Shown here: piece after piece, positions 41,669 through 50,620 of the stretch | How the letters are laid out: each line of letters opens with the position of its first letter | Position numbering within the stretch: position 1 is the first letter of the stretch | Assembly (NCBI GenBank): GCA_036676195.1 | Contig: JAKFDK010000002.1 | Location: 1-64,000, forward strand | DNA from: JAKFDK01 sp036676195 | Lineage (GTDB): Bacteria > Bacillota > Sulfobacillia > Symbiobacteriales > ZC4RG38 | Direction: 5' to 3' | DNA: 64,000 bases | Translations under genes and position numbers: made by a program | The notes under the pieces: generated by a model | What the model was told of the DNA's origin: nothing | Database searches by the model: none | What the model saw: only the letters and a program-made list of their open reading frames with translations

Positions 41669-43993
41669 TTAATTCCGGAGTGGTTTGCCCTTTTGCAGCA
41701 TGTGCAGCATGCGCGCCTGGGTCCGGGGGTGCCCGCACAGGTGCAGGAATGCCTCACGCTCCAGGTCCAGGAAGTACTGTTCCGGTACCAGCGTGCCTGC
41801 GGGCAGTGGGCCGCCGGTCAAGATATACGCCACTTTCTTCGCAATGTACAGGTCATGTTCCGTGGCATAGCCGGAATTCTTCAGGGTATAGGCCGCCAGT
41901 TCCAGTACGGCCCGGCCATCGGGCCCCGCCACCGGGACGTGGGCCGGCCGGGGGGCCACATACCCGGCCCGGTCCAGGCCGAGCACGGTCTGCTTGGCGT
42001 GGGCCAGCAGGTGGTCCCGATTCATCACGATTTTATCCGTCAGGCGCAGATAGCCCAGTTCCCGGGCCTCGGCTGCACTGGTGGCCACCTTCGCCATGGC
42101 AATGCCTTCAAACGCCCGGCCGATAAAACTGATCAACTCCGGCCGGTTGGGGATCTGAGTGTCGCCGGGTGGCAGCATCTGCGCCATCCGCACCGCCATT
42201 TCTTTACAGCCACCGCCGCCGGGAAGCAGCCCCACGCCCACCTCCACCAGGCCGATGTAGGATTCCGCCGCCGCCACCGTGCGGGCGCTGTGCATGGCGA
42301 CCTCCGCCCCGCCGCCCAGGGTCATCCCGTAAGGGGCCGCTACCACCGGCCGCTCCAGATACTTGAGCATCATCCCCATGCCCTGAAACTCCCGCGCCAT
42401 GCGGTCAATGTCGCCCCAGTTCTCATCCTGGGCCTCCATCAGCATCAGCATCAGGTTGGCACCCACGCAGAAGTTCGGAGCGCTGGCTGATATGACTAAA
42501 CCGCGCCAGTTGCGACGGACTTCTTCCGCCGCCGACCGGGCCATGGTCACATAGTCCTGGCCAATGGCCTGCTTGGGACTGTGAAACTCCAGCCCCAGCA
42601 CTTCGTCCCCCAGGTCTACCAGCGTGGCGCCGGGGGACGCCTTCAATACCCGGGTCGGTTCTGCCTTCAGCACCGTGAAGCTCAGGGGCTGCTCCTGACT
42701 GCGGTCAATGGCAAAGCGTTCCACGCTTCTGACCCAGTCCGGCACTGCCAGCCCGTCGGCCTCCATTCGGGCCACGGTGTCGGCCACGCCCAGGGCATTC
42801 CAGGTTTCAAAGGGACCGATGTCCCAGTTGAAGCCCCAGCGCATGGCCCGGTCGATGGCGTTTACGTCCCCATTGGCGATGTCCTGCGCCTTGCCGGCGC
42901 AAAAAGCCAGCACCCGGCTGAGCACCTGCCAGGCGAATTGCCCGGCCACATCTCTGGCACCTACCAGGGTCCGCAGCCGCTCGCCCCGATCCCGGATGTT
43001 CTTCACCTGTTCCAGGCTGGGGAAAACCGCCCGAGTCCGGGGGCCGTACTCGAGGGTTTGCAGGTTCAGGGAGAGAATTTTGCCGGACCCGTCGGCCCCT
43101 TTGACCTTCTTGAAGAAGCCCTGGCCGGCCTTGTCGCCGATCCAGCCGCGCCGGACCATCTCCTCGATGTAACCGGGGATCTCCATCAGCGCTTTTTCGG
43201 CGGGGTCAGTGGTCACCGCGGCAGTATTGCGGGCCACATGCGCGAATGTATCCAGCCCCACCACGTCCAGGGTGCGGAAGGTGGCGCTCTTGGGCCGGCC
43301 CATGGCCGGCCCGGTAATGGCGTCGACCTCGTCTGCCCCAAGCCCCATTGCGGCCATCACCTGCAGGGTCACGGCCATACCATAGGTCCCGATCCGGTTG
43401 GCAATAAAGTTGGGGGTGTCGTTACAAACCACCACCCCCTTGCCCAGGAAGCGCTCGCTGAAATCAGTGATGGCGGCCGTGACCGCCGGGTCCGTCTCCG
43501 GGGTCGGAATGATCTCCAGCAGTTTCAGATAGCGCGGCGGGTTAAAAAAGTGGGTGCCCAGAAAATGACGCCGGTGCTCCGGAGGCAGTACCGACGCCTG
43601 CCCGCTGCAGGACAGGCCCGAGGTATTGGAACTGAGGATCGTTCCCGGCCGGGCGACCCCCCCCACCCGGGTCCACAGTTCCTGCTTGACCGCCATGTTC
43701 TCTGTTACAGCCTCGATTACCCAGTCAGTGTCCGCCAGCCAGGGCAAGTGGTCTTCCAGGTTGCCGGGGGTGATCAGGCTCAGAACTTCGGCGTGCATGA
43801 GCGGGGCCGGCCTTAGCTTGCGCAGCCGCTCCAGGGCTGCTGTGGCCAGCTTGTTGCGGGGCTCCCCGGGCGCCAAATTCGCCGGGACAATGTCCAGAAG
43901 ATAGACCGGAATGCCCGCATTGGCCAGATGCGCGGCAATCTGGGCGCCCATGATCCCGGCCCCCAGCACTGCCGCCCTGCGAATGGTCCTCAT
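41669..43993 (-). CDS. fadN: 3-hydroxyacyl-CoA dehydrogenase / enoyl-CoA hydratase FadN
   Basis: The 774-residue bifunctional enzyme has an N-terminal NAD-binding 3-hydroxyacyl-CoA dehydrogenase (VLGAGIMGAQIAAHLANAG, LSSNTSGLS, GTHFFNPPRYLKLLEIIPT) and a C-terminal enoyl-CoA hydratase-like part (NFCVGANLMLML, YGMTLGGGAEVAMHS). The order is that of Bacillus FadN, not of E. coli FadB. ATG 43993 follows AGGAGGCGG. It heads fadN-fadA-fadE. Confidence 0.94.
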   Translation of the reverse strand: MRTIRRAAVLGAGIMGAQIAAHLANAGIPVYLLDIVPANLAPGEPRNKLATAALERLRKLRPAPLMHAEVLSLITPGNLEDHLPWLADTDWVIEAVTENMAVKQELWTRVGGVARPGTILSSNTSGLSCSGQASVLPPEHRRHFLGTHFFNPPRYLKLLEIIPTPETDPAVTAAITDFSERFLGKGVVVCNDTPNFIANRIGTYGMAVTLQVMAAMGLGADEVDAITGPAMGRPKSATFRTLDVVGLDTFAHVARNTAAVTTDPAEKALMEIPGYIEEMVRRGWIGDKAGQGFFKKVKGADGSGKILSLNLQTLEYGPRTRAVFPSLEQVKNIRDRGERLRTLVGARDVAGQFAWQVLSRVLAFCAGKAQDIANGDVNAIDRAMRWGFNWDIGPFETWNALGVADTVARMEADGLAVPDWVRSVERFAIDRSQEQPLSFTVLKAEPTRVLKASPGATLVDLGDEVLGLEFHSPKQAIGQDYVTMARSAAEEVRRNWRGLVISASAPNFCVGANLMLMLMEAQDENWGDIDRMAREFQGMGMMLKYLERPVVAAPYGMTLGGGAEVAMHSARTVAAAESYIGLVEVGVGLLPGGGGCKEMAVRMAQMLPPGDTQIPNRPELISFIGRAFEGIAMAKVATSAAEARELGYLRLTDKIVMNRDHLLAHAKQTVLGLDRAGYVAPRPAHVPVAGPDGRAVLELAAYTLKNSGYATEHDLYIAKKVAYILTGGPLPAGTLVPEQYFLDLEREAFLHLCGHPRTQARMLHMLQKGKPLRN

Positions 43994-44117
43994 GGCGGAT
44001 CCGCCTCCTAAGTGTTTCCACACCACCCGATCACCTCTGTACCCGGGCGGATACCACAGGATACGGCACAGACTTGTGCGCCAAGCCCGCCGCCGCAACA
44101 TCACCCACGAATGATTG

Positions 44118-44127
44118 ACCAACCGTT
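44118..44127. promoter_or_regulatory. Operator-like motif upstream of fadN
   Basis: ACCAACCGTT, 125 bp before the fadN ATG, differs by one base from the ACCGACCGTT copies beside the TetR remnant at 26.5 kb. A FadR-like TetR repressor controlling beta-oxidation is plausible. A single ten-base match is weak. Confidence 0.3.
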
Positions 44128-44171
44128 TGTTTGAAAAGTTTCGCATGCTTATCATTCGCTACAAACCGAAG

Positions 44172-44198
44172 ACACCCTGCTGCTGCAGGGTGTTTTTT
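44172..44198 (+). terminator. Plus-strand terminator without an obvious gene
   Basis: ACACCCTGC (44172-44180) and its complement (44185-44193) close a four-base loop, and TTTTTT runs to 44198. No plus-strand gene lies between 43994 and here. It may end a small RNA or act for the minus-strand MFS gene, whose stop is 63 bp away. Confidence 0.7.
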
Positions 44199-44260
44199 GG
44201 CACCAGTATGGGCGGGTTACTCACAATTCTACCCCACCGCCGCCGAAGTCGGGGCGGTAC

Positions 44261-45610
44261 TCAGCGTACCGGTTCCCGACCCCCGGGCAGTTCAGCCGGC
44301 GGTTGCCAGGGCCGCACCACGGCTGCCTCCCGGGGCGGTTCCGCCTTGTCGGCGCGATCGCCGGCGTCGCCAGGAGCCCGGCCACCCAGCAGTTGTCTGA
44401 TATCCAGAAAGAACAGCGCCAGCACTGCACTGGCCCCCAGCGCGGCCGCCGAGAAGTAAAACGGCAGCGCCCGCCCCATGCCCATCAGCACACCGTATAC
44501 CGGCGGCCCCAGGGCGACACCGAAAAACCGGGTGGCACTGTAGGCGGCGGTCAGCATCCCGCGCTCCGCTTCCGCTGCTGACGAAGTAATCAGGGTGTTC
44601 AGGGCAGGCAGTACCAGACCAGTGCCCACGCCCAACACCACCAGCCCGGCGAAGAACACCCAGTCCCCGGCGCCGGTCGCTTCGCGGGCTCCACCCAACA
44701 CAGGCGTGAGCAGGGTGGCGGCTGTGCCCAGCCCCAGCCCGGTCACCACGGCCGGCTTGAGCAGCCGCTGATTCTTGCTCAGCCGGTTGCCGGTCAGGTA
44801 CGAAGTGATCGACATGGCCAGCACTGGCAGGGCCAGAACTCCACCCTTGGGGATTCCGTCCAGCCGGTATTTGCCTTCCAGCGTCTCCGACAGGTAAAAC
44901 AGGATGCCAAAGAGGATCGACAGTACCGCCGTCCCTGCCACAAAGCAAGCCGCCAGTGAACGGGCCTTACGCTTAAAAAGTTGCCAGACCGACCCGAAAT
45001 ACTGCCCGACAGGCAGATCCCTGGCCGATGCGCTGTGCCGGGGTTCACGGGTGATAAACCATACTAACAGGGCTGCCGGGATCGTCAGCACCACATACCC
45101 GGCAAACACCATGTACCACCCCAGCAGACCGATGGCCGCCCCCAGGATGGGGGACAGCACCTTACCCAGCCCGTTGGCCGCTTCCAGCAGCCCCAGTGCC
45201 TTGGCCCGTTCGGCAGACTGAAAGATGTCTCCGGCCATGGCCATGGCCACCGGAGCCGTGCCGGCCGCCCCGATGCCCTGAATGACCCGCCCCACCAGCA
45301 ACAGCATAAAGGCGCGTTCCTGCAGCAGCCATCCAGCCAGAAAGGCCACGACTCCGCCCAGGGCGTACAAAATCAGTGACGGGACGATCACCACCTTGCG
45401 GCCATACCGGTCAGACAAATAACCGGCCAGGGCAATGGCCACACCGGCAGGAATGGAAAAGGCTGTAATCGCCAGTGCCGCCTGCGGTTTGCCAATGTGC
45501 AGGGCAGCCCGCATTTCGGGCAGGACAGGAATGAGCATCGAATTGCCCAGGACCATCAAAAAGGGAACTGTGCAGAGGGCGGCAAGCTGCCACCCGGTCT
45601 GGGCCTTCAA
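44261..45610 (-). CDS. MFS transporter (drug-exporter-like)
   Basis: The 449-residue protein has 12 hydrophobic segments and the MFS motif A GYLSDRYGRKVVI, plus RVIQGIGAAGTAPVAMAM (motif C-like region), typical of proton-driven exporters. The start is TTG at 45610, because GGAGGG lies seven bases upstream; upstream ATGs at 45643 and 45670 have no ribosome binding site. The C-terminal tail of about 45 residues is polar and Pro/Arg-rich. The substrate is not shown. Confidence 0.87.
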   Translation of the reverse strand: MKAQTGWQLAALCTVPFLMVLGNSMLIPVLPEMRAALHIGKPQAALAITAFSIPAGVAIALAGYLSDRYGRKVVIVPSLILYALGGVVAFLAGWLLQERAFMLLLVGRVIQGIGAAGTAPVAMAMAGDIFQSAERAKALGLLEAANGLGKVLSPILGAAIGLLGWYMVFAGYVVLTIPAALLVWFITREPRHSASARDLPVGQYFGSVWQLFKRKARSLAACFVAGTAVLSILFGILFYLSETLEGKYRLDGIPKGGVLALPVLAMSITSYLTGNRLSKNQRLLKPAVVTGLGLGTAATLLTPVLGGAREATGAGDWVFFAGLVVLGVGTGLVLPALNTLITSSAAEAERGMLTAAYSATRFFGVALGPPVYGVLMGMGRALPFYFSAAALGASAVLALFFLDIRQLLGGRAPGDAGDRADKAEPPREAAVVRPWQPPAELPGGREPVR

Positions 45611-45751
45611 GGATGATCCCTCCAAGTCCGGAACTCCCCCCATAGGGTGCGCCGGACGTGTCACGGCCATGCTGCATCAGGCATTTGCCAGAATTACGGA
45701 CATACCTTTGAACCACAGTGCGCATTCAGACAGGTGTTGGGAGGGACTGCA

Positions 45752-46204
45752 TTGGGCGAGGATCGCCTGATCCTGCTGGTGATCTTCACCCTGGGCGTAT
45801 TCGTCCGCAACCCGCTGATCGTGGCAGCCGCCGGCATCCTCCTGGTTCTGCAGGCACTCAACGTCCAGATCCTCTTTCGTTACATGCAAACCAGGGGCAT
45901 TGAGGCCGGTCTGATCCTGATGCTCCTGGCGGTGCTGGTCCCCTTTGCCACCGGTCGCATCCGGCTGGTTGATGTCGTGGCCGCGTTCAAGTCCTACACC
46001 GGAGTGGCCGGAGTCATCGGCGGCCTGCTGGCATCGAGCATTTCTGCGCCGGGGATCACCTTGCTCAAGCACCGGCCGGAGGTCATCGTCGGGTTGGTGA
46101 TAGGATCCGTCCTGGGCGTTGTTTTCCTGCGCGGCATCCCGGTGGGACCGCTGGCTGCCGCTGGCTTCGCCGCGTTCTTGCTTAAACTGTTGGGCCAGTA
46201 CTGA
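45752..46204 (+). CDS. DUF441 family membrane protein
   Basis: The 150-residue protein has four hydrophobic segments and matches DUF441 (YtwI-like): LGVFVRNPLIVAAAG, YMQTRGIEAGLILMLLAVLVPFATG and FLRGIPVGPLAAAG. The TTG at 45752 is preceded by GGGAGGG at seven bases. Function of the family is unknown. Confidence 0.85.
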   Translation: MGEDRLILLVIFTLGVFVRNPLIVAAAGILLVLQALNVQILFRYMQTRGIEAGLILMLLAVLVPFATGRIRLVDVVAAFKSYTGVAGVIGGLLASSISAPGITLLKHRPEVIVGLVIGSVLGVVFLRGIPVGPLAAAGFAAFLLKLLGQY

Positions 46205-46230
46205 CTCTACTCTGGCGGGGGTGGACCCAG

Positions 46231-46497
46231 GTGGAGGAGCGCTTTGCGCAGGGAATGGTGCTGCTGCGCGGCATCTCAGCCTGCATCGAAGTCGCTGCCG
46301 TGGTGTTGATGCTGCGGCTGACCAGATTGGAATCGCTGGTACGGCTCAACGCTTTTTTGGGCCTGGTGGGACCACTGATTTTTCTGCTGGTCAGCGCCCT
46401 GGGACTGGCCGGAATGGCAGGCCGGGTCAACCCCGGACGCTTCCTGCTGGTGGCCGGCGGTGTTCTGCTGGTAGTATTGGGTACCCGCGCCGGGTAA
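46231..46497 (+). CDS. DUF2619 (YqhV-like) membrane protein
   Basis: The 88-residue protein has three hydrophobic segments and matches the YqhV family: LLRGISACIEVAAVVLMLRL, LNAFLGLVGPLIFLLVSALG and FLLVAGGVLLVVLG. The GTG start is 26 bp after the DUF441 gene. In Bacillus yqhV lies before the spoIIIA operon, which is not present here. Function unknown. Confidence 0.75.
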   Translation: MEERFAQGMVLLRGISACIEVAAVVLMLRLTRLESLVRLNAFLGLVGPLIFLLVSALGLAGMAGRVNPGRFLLVAGGVLLVVLGTRAG

Positions 46498-46506
46498 AAT
46501 TCGGCG

Positions 46507-46542
46507 CGGCACGGCCGCTCCCGGATGGGAGCGGCCGTGCCG
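46507..46542. terminator. Terminator-like hairpin after the YqhV-like gene
   Basis: A 16-bp perfect stem (CGGCACGGCCGCTCCC and its complement) closes the loop GGAT ten bases after the stop. No T-run follows. Confidence 0.65.
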
Positions 46543-46729
46543 TCCGCCGATGTGAGCGTGCGTCGCCGAAACGATGCACATTCATTAGGATGAGGTGAAC
46601 GGGGCACCTGCATACATACGGATTTCCCATGAAATCCCCCTGTAGGCAGGGACACTGCGTACCGACGGCCAATTTTTCGGAAAGGCATCTGACCTGGCCG
46701 TATACCCAGCACCAGAGGAGGCAACGGTT

Positions 46730-47803
46730 TTGGTCCGACCGACACAACCATTCCTCATTGCCGCGTTAACTGCCACCGTGCTCGCGGCCTGCAGCAGCGG
46801 CAGGGCACCGGCCGCCCCCGCCTCCCCCCAGCCGCCGGAAGCAGTCAGCAGCCCTGCCAAATCCGTCATCCCGCCAACTCCAGACCCGTCCTCTGATCCC
46901 AGTGCAGCCCCGAGTCCACCAGCGATCCCGGCGACCCCGGTTCTGGACAAGCTACCGGCCACGCCCGCCCTGCCCGGCCCTCTGCTGGTAATGGTAGAAA
47001 ATTCACCCGATGCACGCCCTCAGGCAGGACTTGACCAGGCCGACGTGGTCTACGAAATAGTGGCCGAAGGCGGCCTCTCCCGGTTTCTGGCCGTATTTGG
47101 CCAGCCGGCCGAACGCATTGGCCCGGTCCGCAGCGCCCGCCGTTACTACATGGACATCGCCCGGGCCTATGATTCCCCCTATGCCCACTGCGGTGCCTCT
47201 CCGGACGCTGAAGCTCTGGCCCGCGACGGCTACGTTCAGAGCATGGACGAGATCTACGGCAGCGGCGCCTGGTTCCGCCGCAGTAGCGACCGGGAGCCGC
47301 CACACAACCTGTACACCAGCACCGAACTCCTGCTGGCCGGTGCGCAGGCACAAGGCATGCACCTGGGCACCATGCCGACAATGCCAACAGTTGCAGGCAC
47401 CCCCAAGGGCGATGCGGCGCCGGCCGGGGTCAAACTGACCTTCCCCGGCGGCTGGAATCAGGTTCGTTATACCTATAAAAATGGGGTGTACGCTCGTTTC
47501 CACGGCGATGACCCCCATATGATGGAAAGCGGCCGCCAGGTGGCTCCGGCGAATGTGGTGGTGCTCTATGCCCGCCACCATTACCGGGGAGACGAGGAAG
47601 GCCGCCTGGATGTGGCCGTGATCGGCGAGGGCGACGCCCTGTTCCTGAGCCAGGGACAGGTGCTGCACGGGCACTGGCAGAAATCGTCGGCCGATGCTCA
47701 CTTCCAGTTTACCGCCGCCGGCCGCCCGGTTCTGTTTGCACCCGGGCCCACCTGGATTGAAGTGCTGCCTTCAGCCGATCATGTCGAGTTGCTGCCGCCC
47801 TGA
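46730..47803 (+). CDS. DUF3048 (YerB-like) lipoprotein
   Basis: The 357-residue protein has a lipoprotein signal (LTATVLAACSSG, Cys at 21), a long Pro/Ala/Ser linker (about 25-80) and two DUF3048 parts: MVENSPDARPQAGLDQADVV, GGLSRFLAVFGQ, GPVRSARRYYMDIA and later NVVVLYARHHY. The TTG start follows AGAGGAGG at nine bases. YerB-type proteins are cell-surface proteins of unknown function. About 190 bp before it show no recognisable riboswitch. Confidence 0.88.
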   Translation: MVRPTQPFLIAALTATVLAACSSGRAPAAPASPQPPEAVSSPAKSVIPPTPDPSSDPSAAPSPPAIPATPVLDKLPATPALPGPLLVMVENSPDARPQAGLDQADVVYEIVAEGGLSRFLAVFGQPAERIGPVRSARRYYMDIARAYDSPYAHCGASPDAEALARDGYVQSMDEIYGSGAWFRRSSDREPPHNLYTSTELLLAGAQAQGMHLGTMPTMPTVAGTPKGDAAPAGVKLTFPGGWNQVRYTYKNGVYARFHGDDPHMMESGRQVAPANVVVLYARHHYRGDEEGRLDVAVIGEGDALFLSQGQVLHGHWQKSSADAHFQFTAAGRPVLFAPGPTWIEVLPSADHVELLPP

Positions 47804-47905
47804 CAGATGCCAGCAATTCCCCCGTTCCGGCAGCCAACCGGTTGAAGGGTTACCGACCGGCAGTTCGTCTATATTCCGTGAACGGACCGCAAGGAGGGAC
47901 CCTAC

Positions 47906-49126
47906 ATGAGACATGACCGGGTGGGCCGGGTAACAGTGGCCAGCGCCCTGATTGCGCTGGGCAGCACCCTGCTGCTGGACAATCTGACCGGCAGCGCCTG
48001 GGGCGATATCCTGATCAGATTCTGGCCGGTGATCCTCATTGGCCTGGGGCTGGAGTACTTGCTGTGGACCATTTTAGCCGAACGTCAAAGCCAACCGCGC
48101 TCCCTGCGTTTCGATCTGGGCGGCGTCATCCTGCTGGCCTTTATTCTGGTGGCCGTCAGCGGTTACTCAGCAGTCCAGCGCTTCGAGCACAACGGCTGGA
48201 CACTGAATGTGCACGACCTGCCCTTCTGGGGCGACGACGCCGGCCCCTGGCAGACCCAGGAGCGTACTGTCAGCCTGCCGGTCGCCCCCGGGGCCATCCT
48301 CGACATTCAGGCCACTGCCGGCACGATTGAGGTCACCGGCACCAGCCCGGACGATCAGGTGCACGTACGGGCCGTTTATCCCATCCGCTCGGCCGGCCCT
48401 CTGGCTCAGCCCGGTGCTCCTCCCGCCCCCGGGCAGGATGATTTCCGGCTGGATACGGTTGGCGGCGCCCGCCCCCGCATCGAAGTCGGCCTGGCTCCCG
48501 GCTTTCACGGGCGGAACCCGATCCGGCCGGTGCGCCTGTATGTGCAGACACCGGCCGGACTGGGCGCCGGGGTGAAAACAACCGCCGGCGCAGTAGATGT
48601 GCGCGGGCTCACCGGCAACGTCCGCATTGAAACCACCGCCGGTTCCGTCAAGGCCCGGGACCTGGGTGGAAACGTTTCTGTGCGTACCGAAGTGGGTACA
48701 GTGGAAGTTCAGGATGTGGCCGGCCTGGTGGAAGCCCGCACCGGCGGAGGCGCCATCCGGGTCGAGCGTTTCCAGGGTGGCACGCTGGAAAGCGGCTTCG
48801 GAATGGTACGGGCCACCGACTGGACCGGAGCCGACCTGCATATCACCAGCAATACAGGTTCTGTGCAGGCCCGGACCCAGCACCCGGTCAACGGCGGTGT
48901 TTCCATCCGCACCAACGTGGGGCAGATTGAACTGGCCATCCCCCGCGCTTCCAATGCCCAGTTCTGGCTCGATACCGAGGTGGGCAGCCTGCAGACCCCG
49001 GCCGGGGGCAATTTCACCATCTCCCGCAACGGCCCGTCGGCCAGCGGCCGGGGCACCCTGGGGACCGGCGAGGCCCGGGTAGAACTGCGCAGCGACACAG
49101 GCAGGATCGAACTGCAAACCTGGTAA
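47906..49126 (+). CDS. DUF4097 beta-helix membrane protein
   Basis: The 406-residue protein has three N-terminal hydrophobic segments (about 11-26, 36-58, 70-88) resembling the LiaI/LiaF-type domain, then a large extracellular DUF4097 part with repeated short strands (GAVDVRGLTG, GSVKARDLGG, GTVEVQDVAG, GAIRVERFQG), predicted as a beta-helix. AAGGAGGGA precedes the ATG. Such proteins occur with cell-envelope stress sensors; no two-component system is adjacent. Function unknown. Confidence 0.85.
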   Translation: MRHDRVGRVTVASALIALGSTLLLDNLTGSAWGDILIRFWPVILIGLGLEYLLWTILAERQSQPRSLRFDLGGVILLAFILVAVSGYSAVQRFEHNGWTLNVHDLPFWGDDAGPWQTQERTVSLPVAPGAILDIQATAGTIEVTGTSPDDQVHVRAVYPIRSAGPLAQPGAPPAPGQDDFRLDTVGGARPRIEVGLAPGFHGRNPIRPVRLYVQTPAGLGAGVKTTAGAVDVRGLTGNVRIETTAGSVKARDLGGNVSVRTEVGTVEVQDVAGLVEARTGGGAIRVERFQGGTLESGFGMVRATDWTGADLHITSNTGSVQARTQHPVNGGVSIRTNVGQIELAIPRASNAQFWLDTEVGSLQTPAGGNFTISRNGPSASGRGTLGTGEARVELRSDTGRIELQTW

Positions 49127-49260
49127 CAGCCGCCAACCCGGAGGCCGGAGTGAGAGGATCACTCCGGCCTCTGCTGTTGTGCGGGCCGGGGCGGGTGCCC
49201 GCGGCGGCAAACACTACCGGGATACGGGCCGCTTGGACGGGCACAACTATGATCCGGCGC

Positions 49261-49518
49261 CTATTGGGCCTGCTGCAGGGTGCCGCGCGGCCCGATGGTC
49301 AGCCCCAGCTCCTTCAGCCGCCGGTTCAGAATCCCACCCAGACGTCCGGATTCGGCCGCCGTGAGCATCGCCCAGCCCTCGACCCGCACCTTCTCGGCCA
49401 GCCCAAGCTCCTCGGCAATTTGCAGCTTTAGCAGGTCCAGCGGGGTCGGTTCCGGCTTCTTCCGCGCCGGCCGCTCCACCGCACTGGCAATAAGGGTCTG
49501 TTTCCTACTGGCGGACAC
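49261..49518 (-). CDS. Small acid-soluble spore protein, alpha/beta (SspF) type
   Basis: The 85-residue protein contains the alpha/beta SASP helices DLLKLQIAEELGLAEKV and TAAESGRLGGILNRRLKELG joined by the conserved EGW. These proteins coat spore DNA and protect it from UV and heat. An unusual basic N-terminal extension of about 25 residues precedes the domain. The GTG start follows AGGAGGTGGG. Expected expression is in the forespore under sigma G; no such promoter was identified by eye. Confidence 0.85.
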   Translation of the reverse strand: MSASRKQTLIASAVERPARKKPEPTPLDLLKLQIAEELGLAEKVRVEGWAMLTAAESGRLGGILNRRLKELGLTIGPRGTLQQAQ

Positions 49519-49606
49519 TGGCTTCCCACCTCCTGCGGCCTAGTCTTTCCCCTTTCCCGGCAAACAATTGGCAGGAGTCAGGTTGCCAAGCAAGAATATA
49601 CAATGG

Positions 49607-49640
49607 TGCATACTCGGTTTTGCATACTCATATCTGCATA
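49607..49640. promoter_or_regulatory. Three TGCATA repeats with 14-bp period upstream of arginase
   Basis: TGCATA occurs at 49607, 49621 and 49635, the first two as TGCATACTC. The exact 14-bp spacing suggests cooperative binding by a regulator. Arginine repressor boxes in Gram-positives have TGnATA-type half-sites, so an ArgR/AhrC-like protein is one candidate. Confidence 0.5.
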
Positions 49641-49714
49641 ACCTCTCGAGTATGTCGGTTACCGCCCCGAAGGGCGCGCATCAACAGCTCCCCACGCCAA
49701 AGGAGCGAAAGGCC

Positions 49715-50620
49715 ATGGCCATTAAGATGGTGGGCTACCCGACCAACCTGGGTTTACCGGTTCCGCAGCAGCGTCGTGCCCCCGCCGCCTTCCGGTCTCT
49801 GCAGGCGGCAGCCCGTCTGGCCGCGCTGGCCCCGTTCCAGGACCTGGGTGACCTGCCCCTGCCCGCAGGGGAAACCATCCCCTTTGGCCCGGACCTGCTA
49901 CGCGAGGTACTGGTACAGGCGCAACGGCAGGCGGACTGGCTCCGGCAGCACTACCACCCGAGCGACCTGTGGGTTACCCTGGGCGGAGACCACAGCACAT
50001 CCCTGGGTACGGCGCTCGGGCTGCACCTGACCGGTCAGGATTTCGACATTGTCTGGATTGACGCCCACGCCGACTTCAACACCCCTGACACCTCCCCCAC
50101 CGGCAACCCCCACGGGATGGTCCTGGCGCTACTGTGCGGGCTGGCCGCTCAGCAGCCGCCCACCGTCAACCCCCGACACATCCATATTCTAGGCGCCCGA
50201 GACGTGGATCCGGGGGAGAGGGAACTGCTTGACCGGCACGGGGTTCACGTGTATACCGTAGCGGAAAGCCTGGCGAACATCGATGCCATCACGGCCCGGC
50301 TCCGCCCCAATGTCTTCCTCAGCTTCGATACCGACTCCATGGACCCGGCAGAGGCCCCGGCTGTGCAAACACCGGTCCCCGGCGGATTCACCCGTGAACA
50401 GGCCCGGTCCCTGGCCGCCCTGGTCGGGGCCCGGCGGACCCTGCTGGCTGTTGACGTGGTGGAGTACTACCCGGACCTCGACACGGACGGGCAGACCGGA
50501 CGGGCCGTGACAGACGTACTGGCTACCGCCGCCGGCACTCAGATCGGGCGCCTGCACAGCCTGGCACTGGCCAGATCCGTTGCCGGCTCCGTGGCCGGCC
50601 CGGCACCGGAGTCACAGTAG
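49715..50620 (+). CDS. rocF: Arginase family protein
   Basis: The 301-residue protein has the arginase Mn-binding motifs: GGDHSTSLG, WIDAHADFNTP (DAHADxN) and SFDTDSMDP (DxDxxDP), and the C-terminal GGFTREQARSL. It splits arginine to ornithine and urea, though agmatinase and formimidoylglutamase share the fold. ATG 49715 follows AAAGGAG; the frame is open to 49568 through the repeat region. No ornithine or urea genes are adjacent. Its 3' end overlaps the opposing gene by nine bases. Confidence 0.88.
   Translation: MAIKMVGYPTNLGLPVPQQRRAPAAFRSLQAAARLAALAPFQDLGDLPLPAGETIPFGPDLLREVLVQAQRQADWLRQHYHPSDLWVTLGGDHSTSLGTALGLHLTGQDFDIVWIDAHADFNTPDTSPTGNPHGMVLALLCGLAAQQPPTVNPRHIHILGARDVDPGERELLDRHGVHVYTVAESLANIDAITARLRPNVFLSFDTDSMDPAEAPAVQTPVPGGFTREQARSLAALVGARRTLLAVDVVEYYPDLDTDGQTGRAVTDVLATAAGTQIGRLHSLALARSVAGSVAGPAPESQ

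Noticed and set aside
46543..46729. Riboswitch in the leader of the DUF3048 gene
   Set aside because: I compared it mentally with common riboswitch cores and saw no match.
47851..47860. ACCGACCGG match upstream of the DUF4097 gene as a TetR site
   Set aside because: A nine-base GC-rich match is expected by chance in this genome and the gene has no link to fatty acids.
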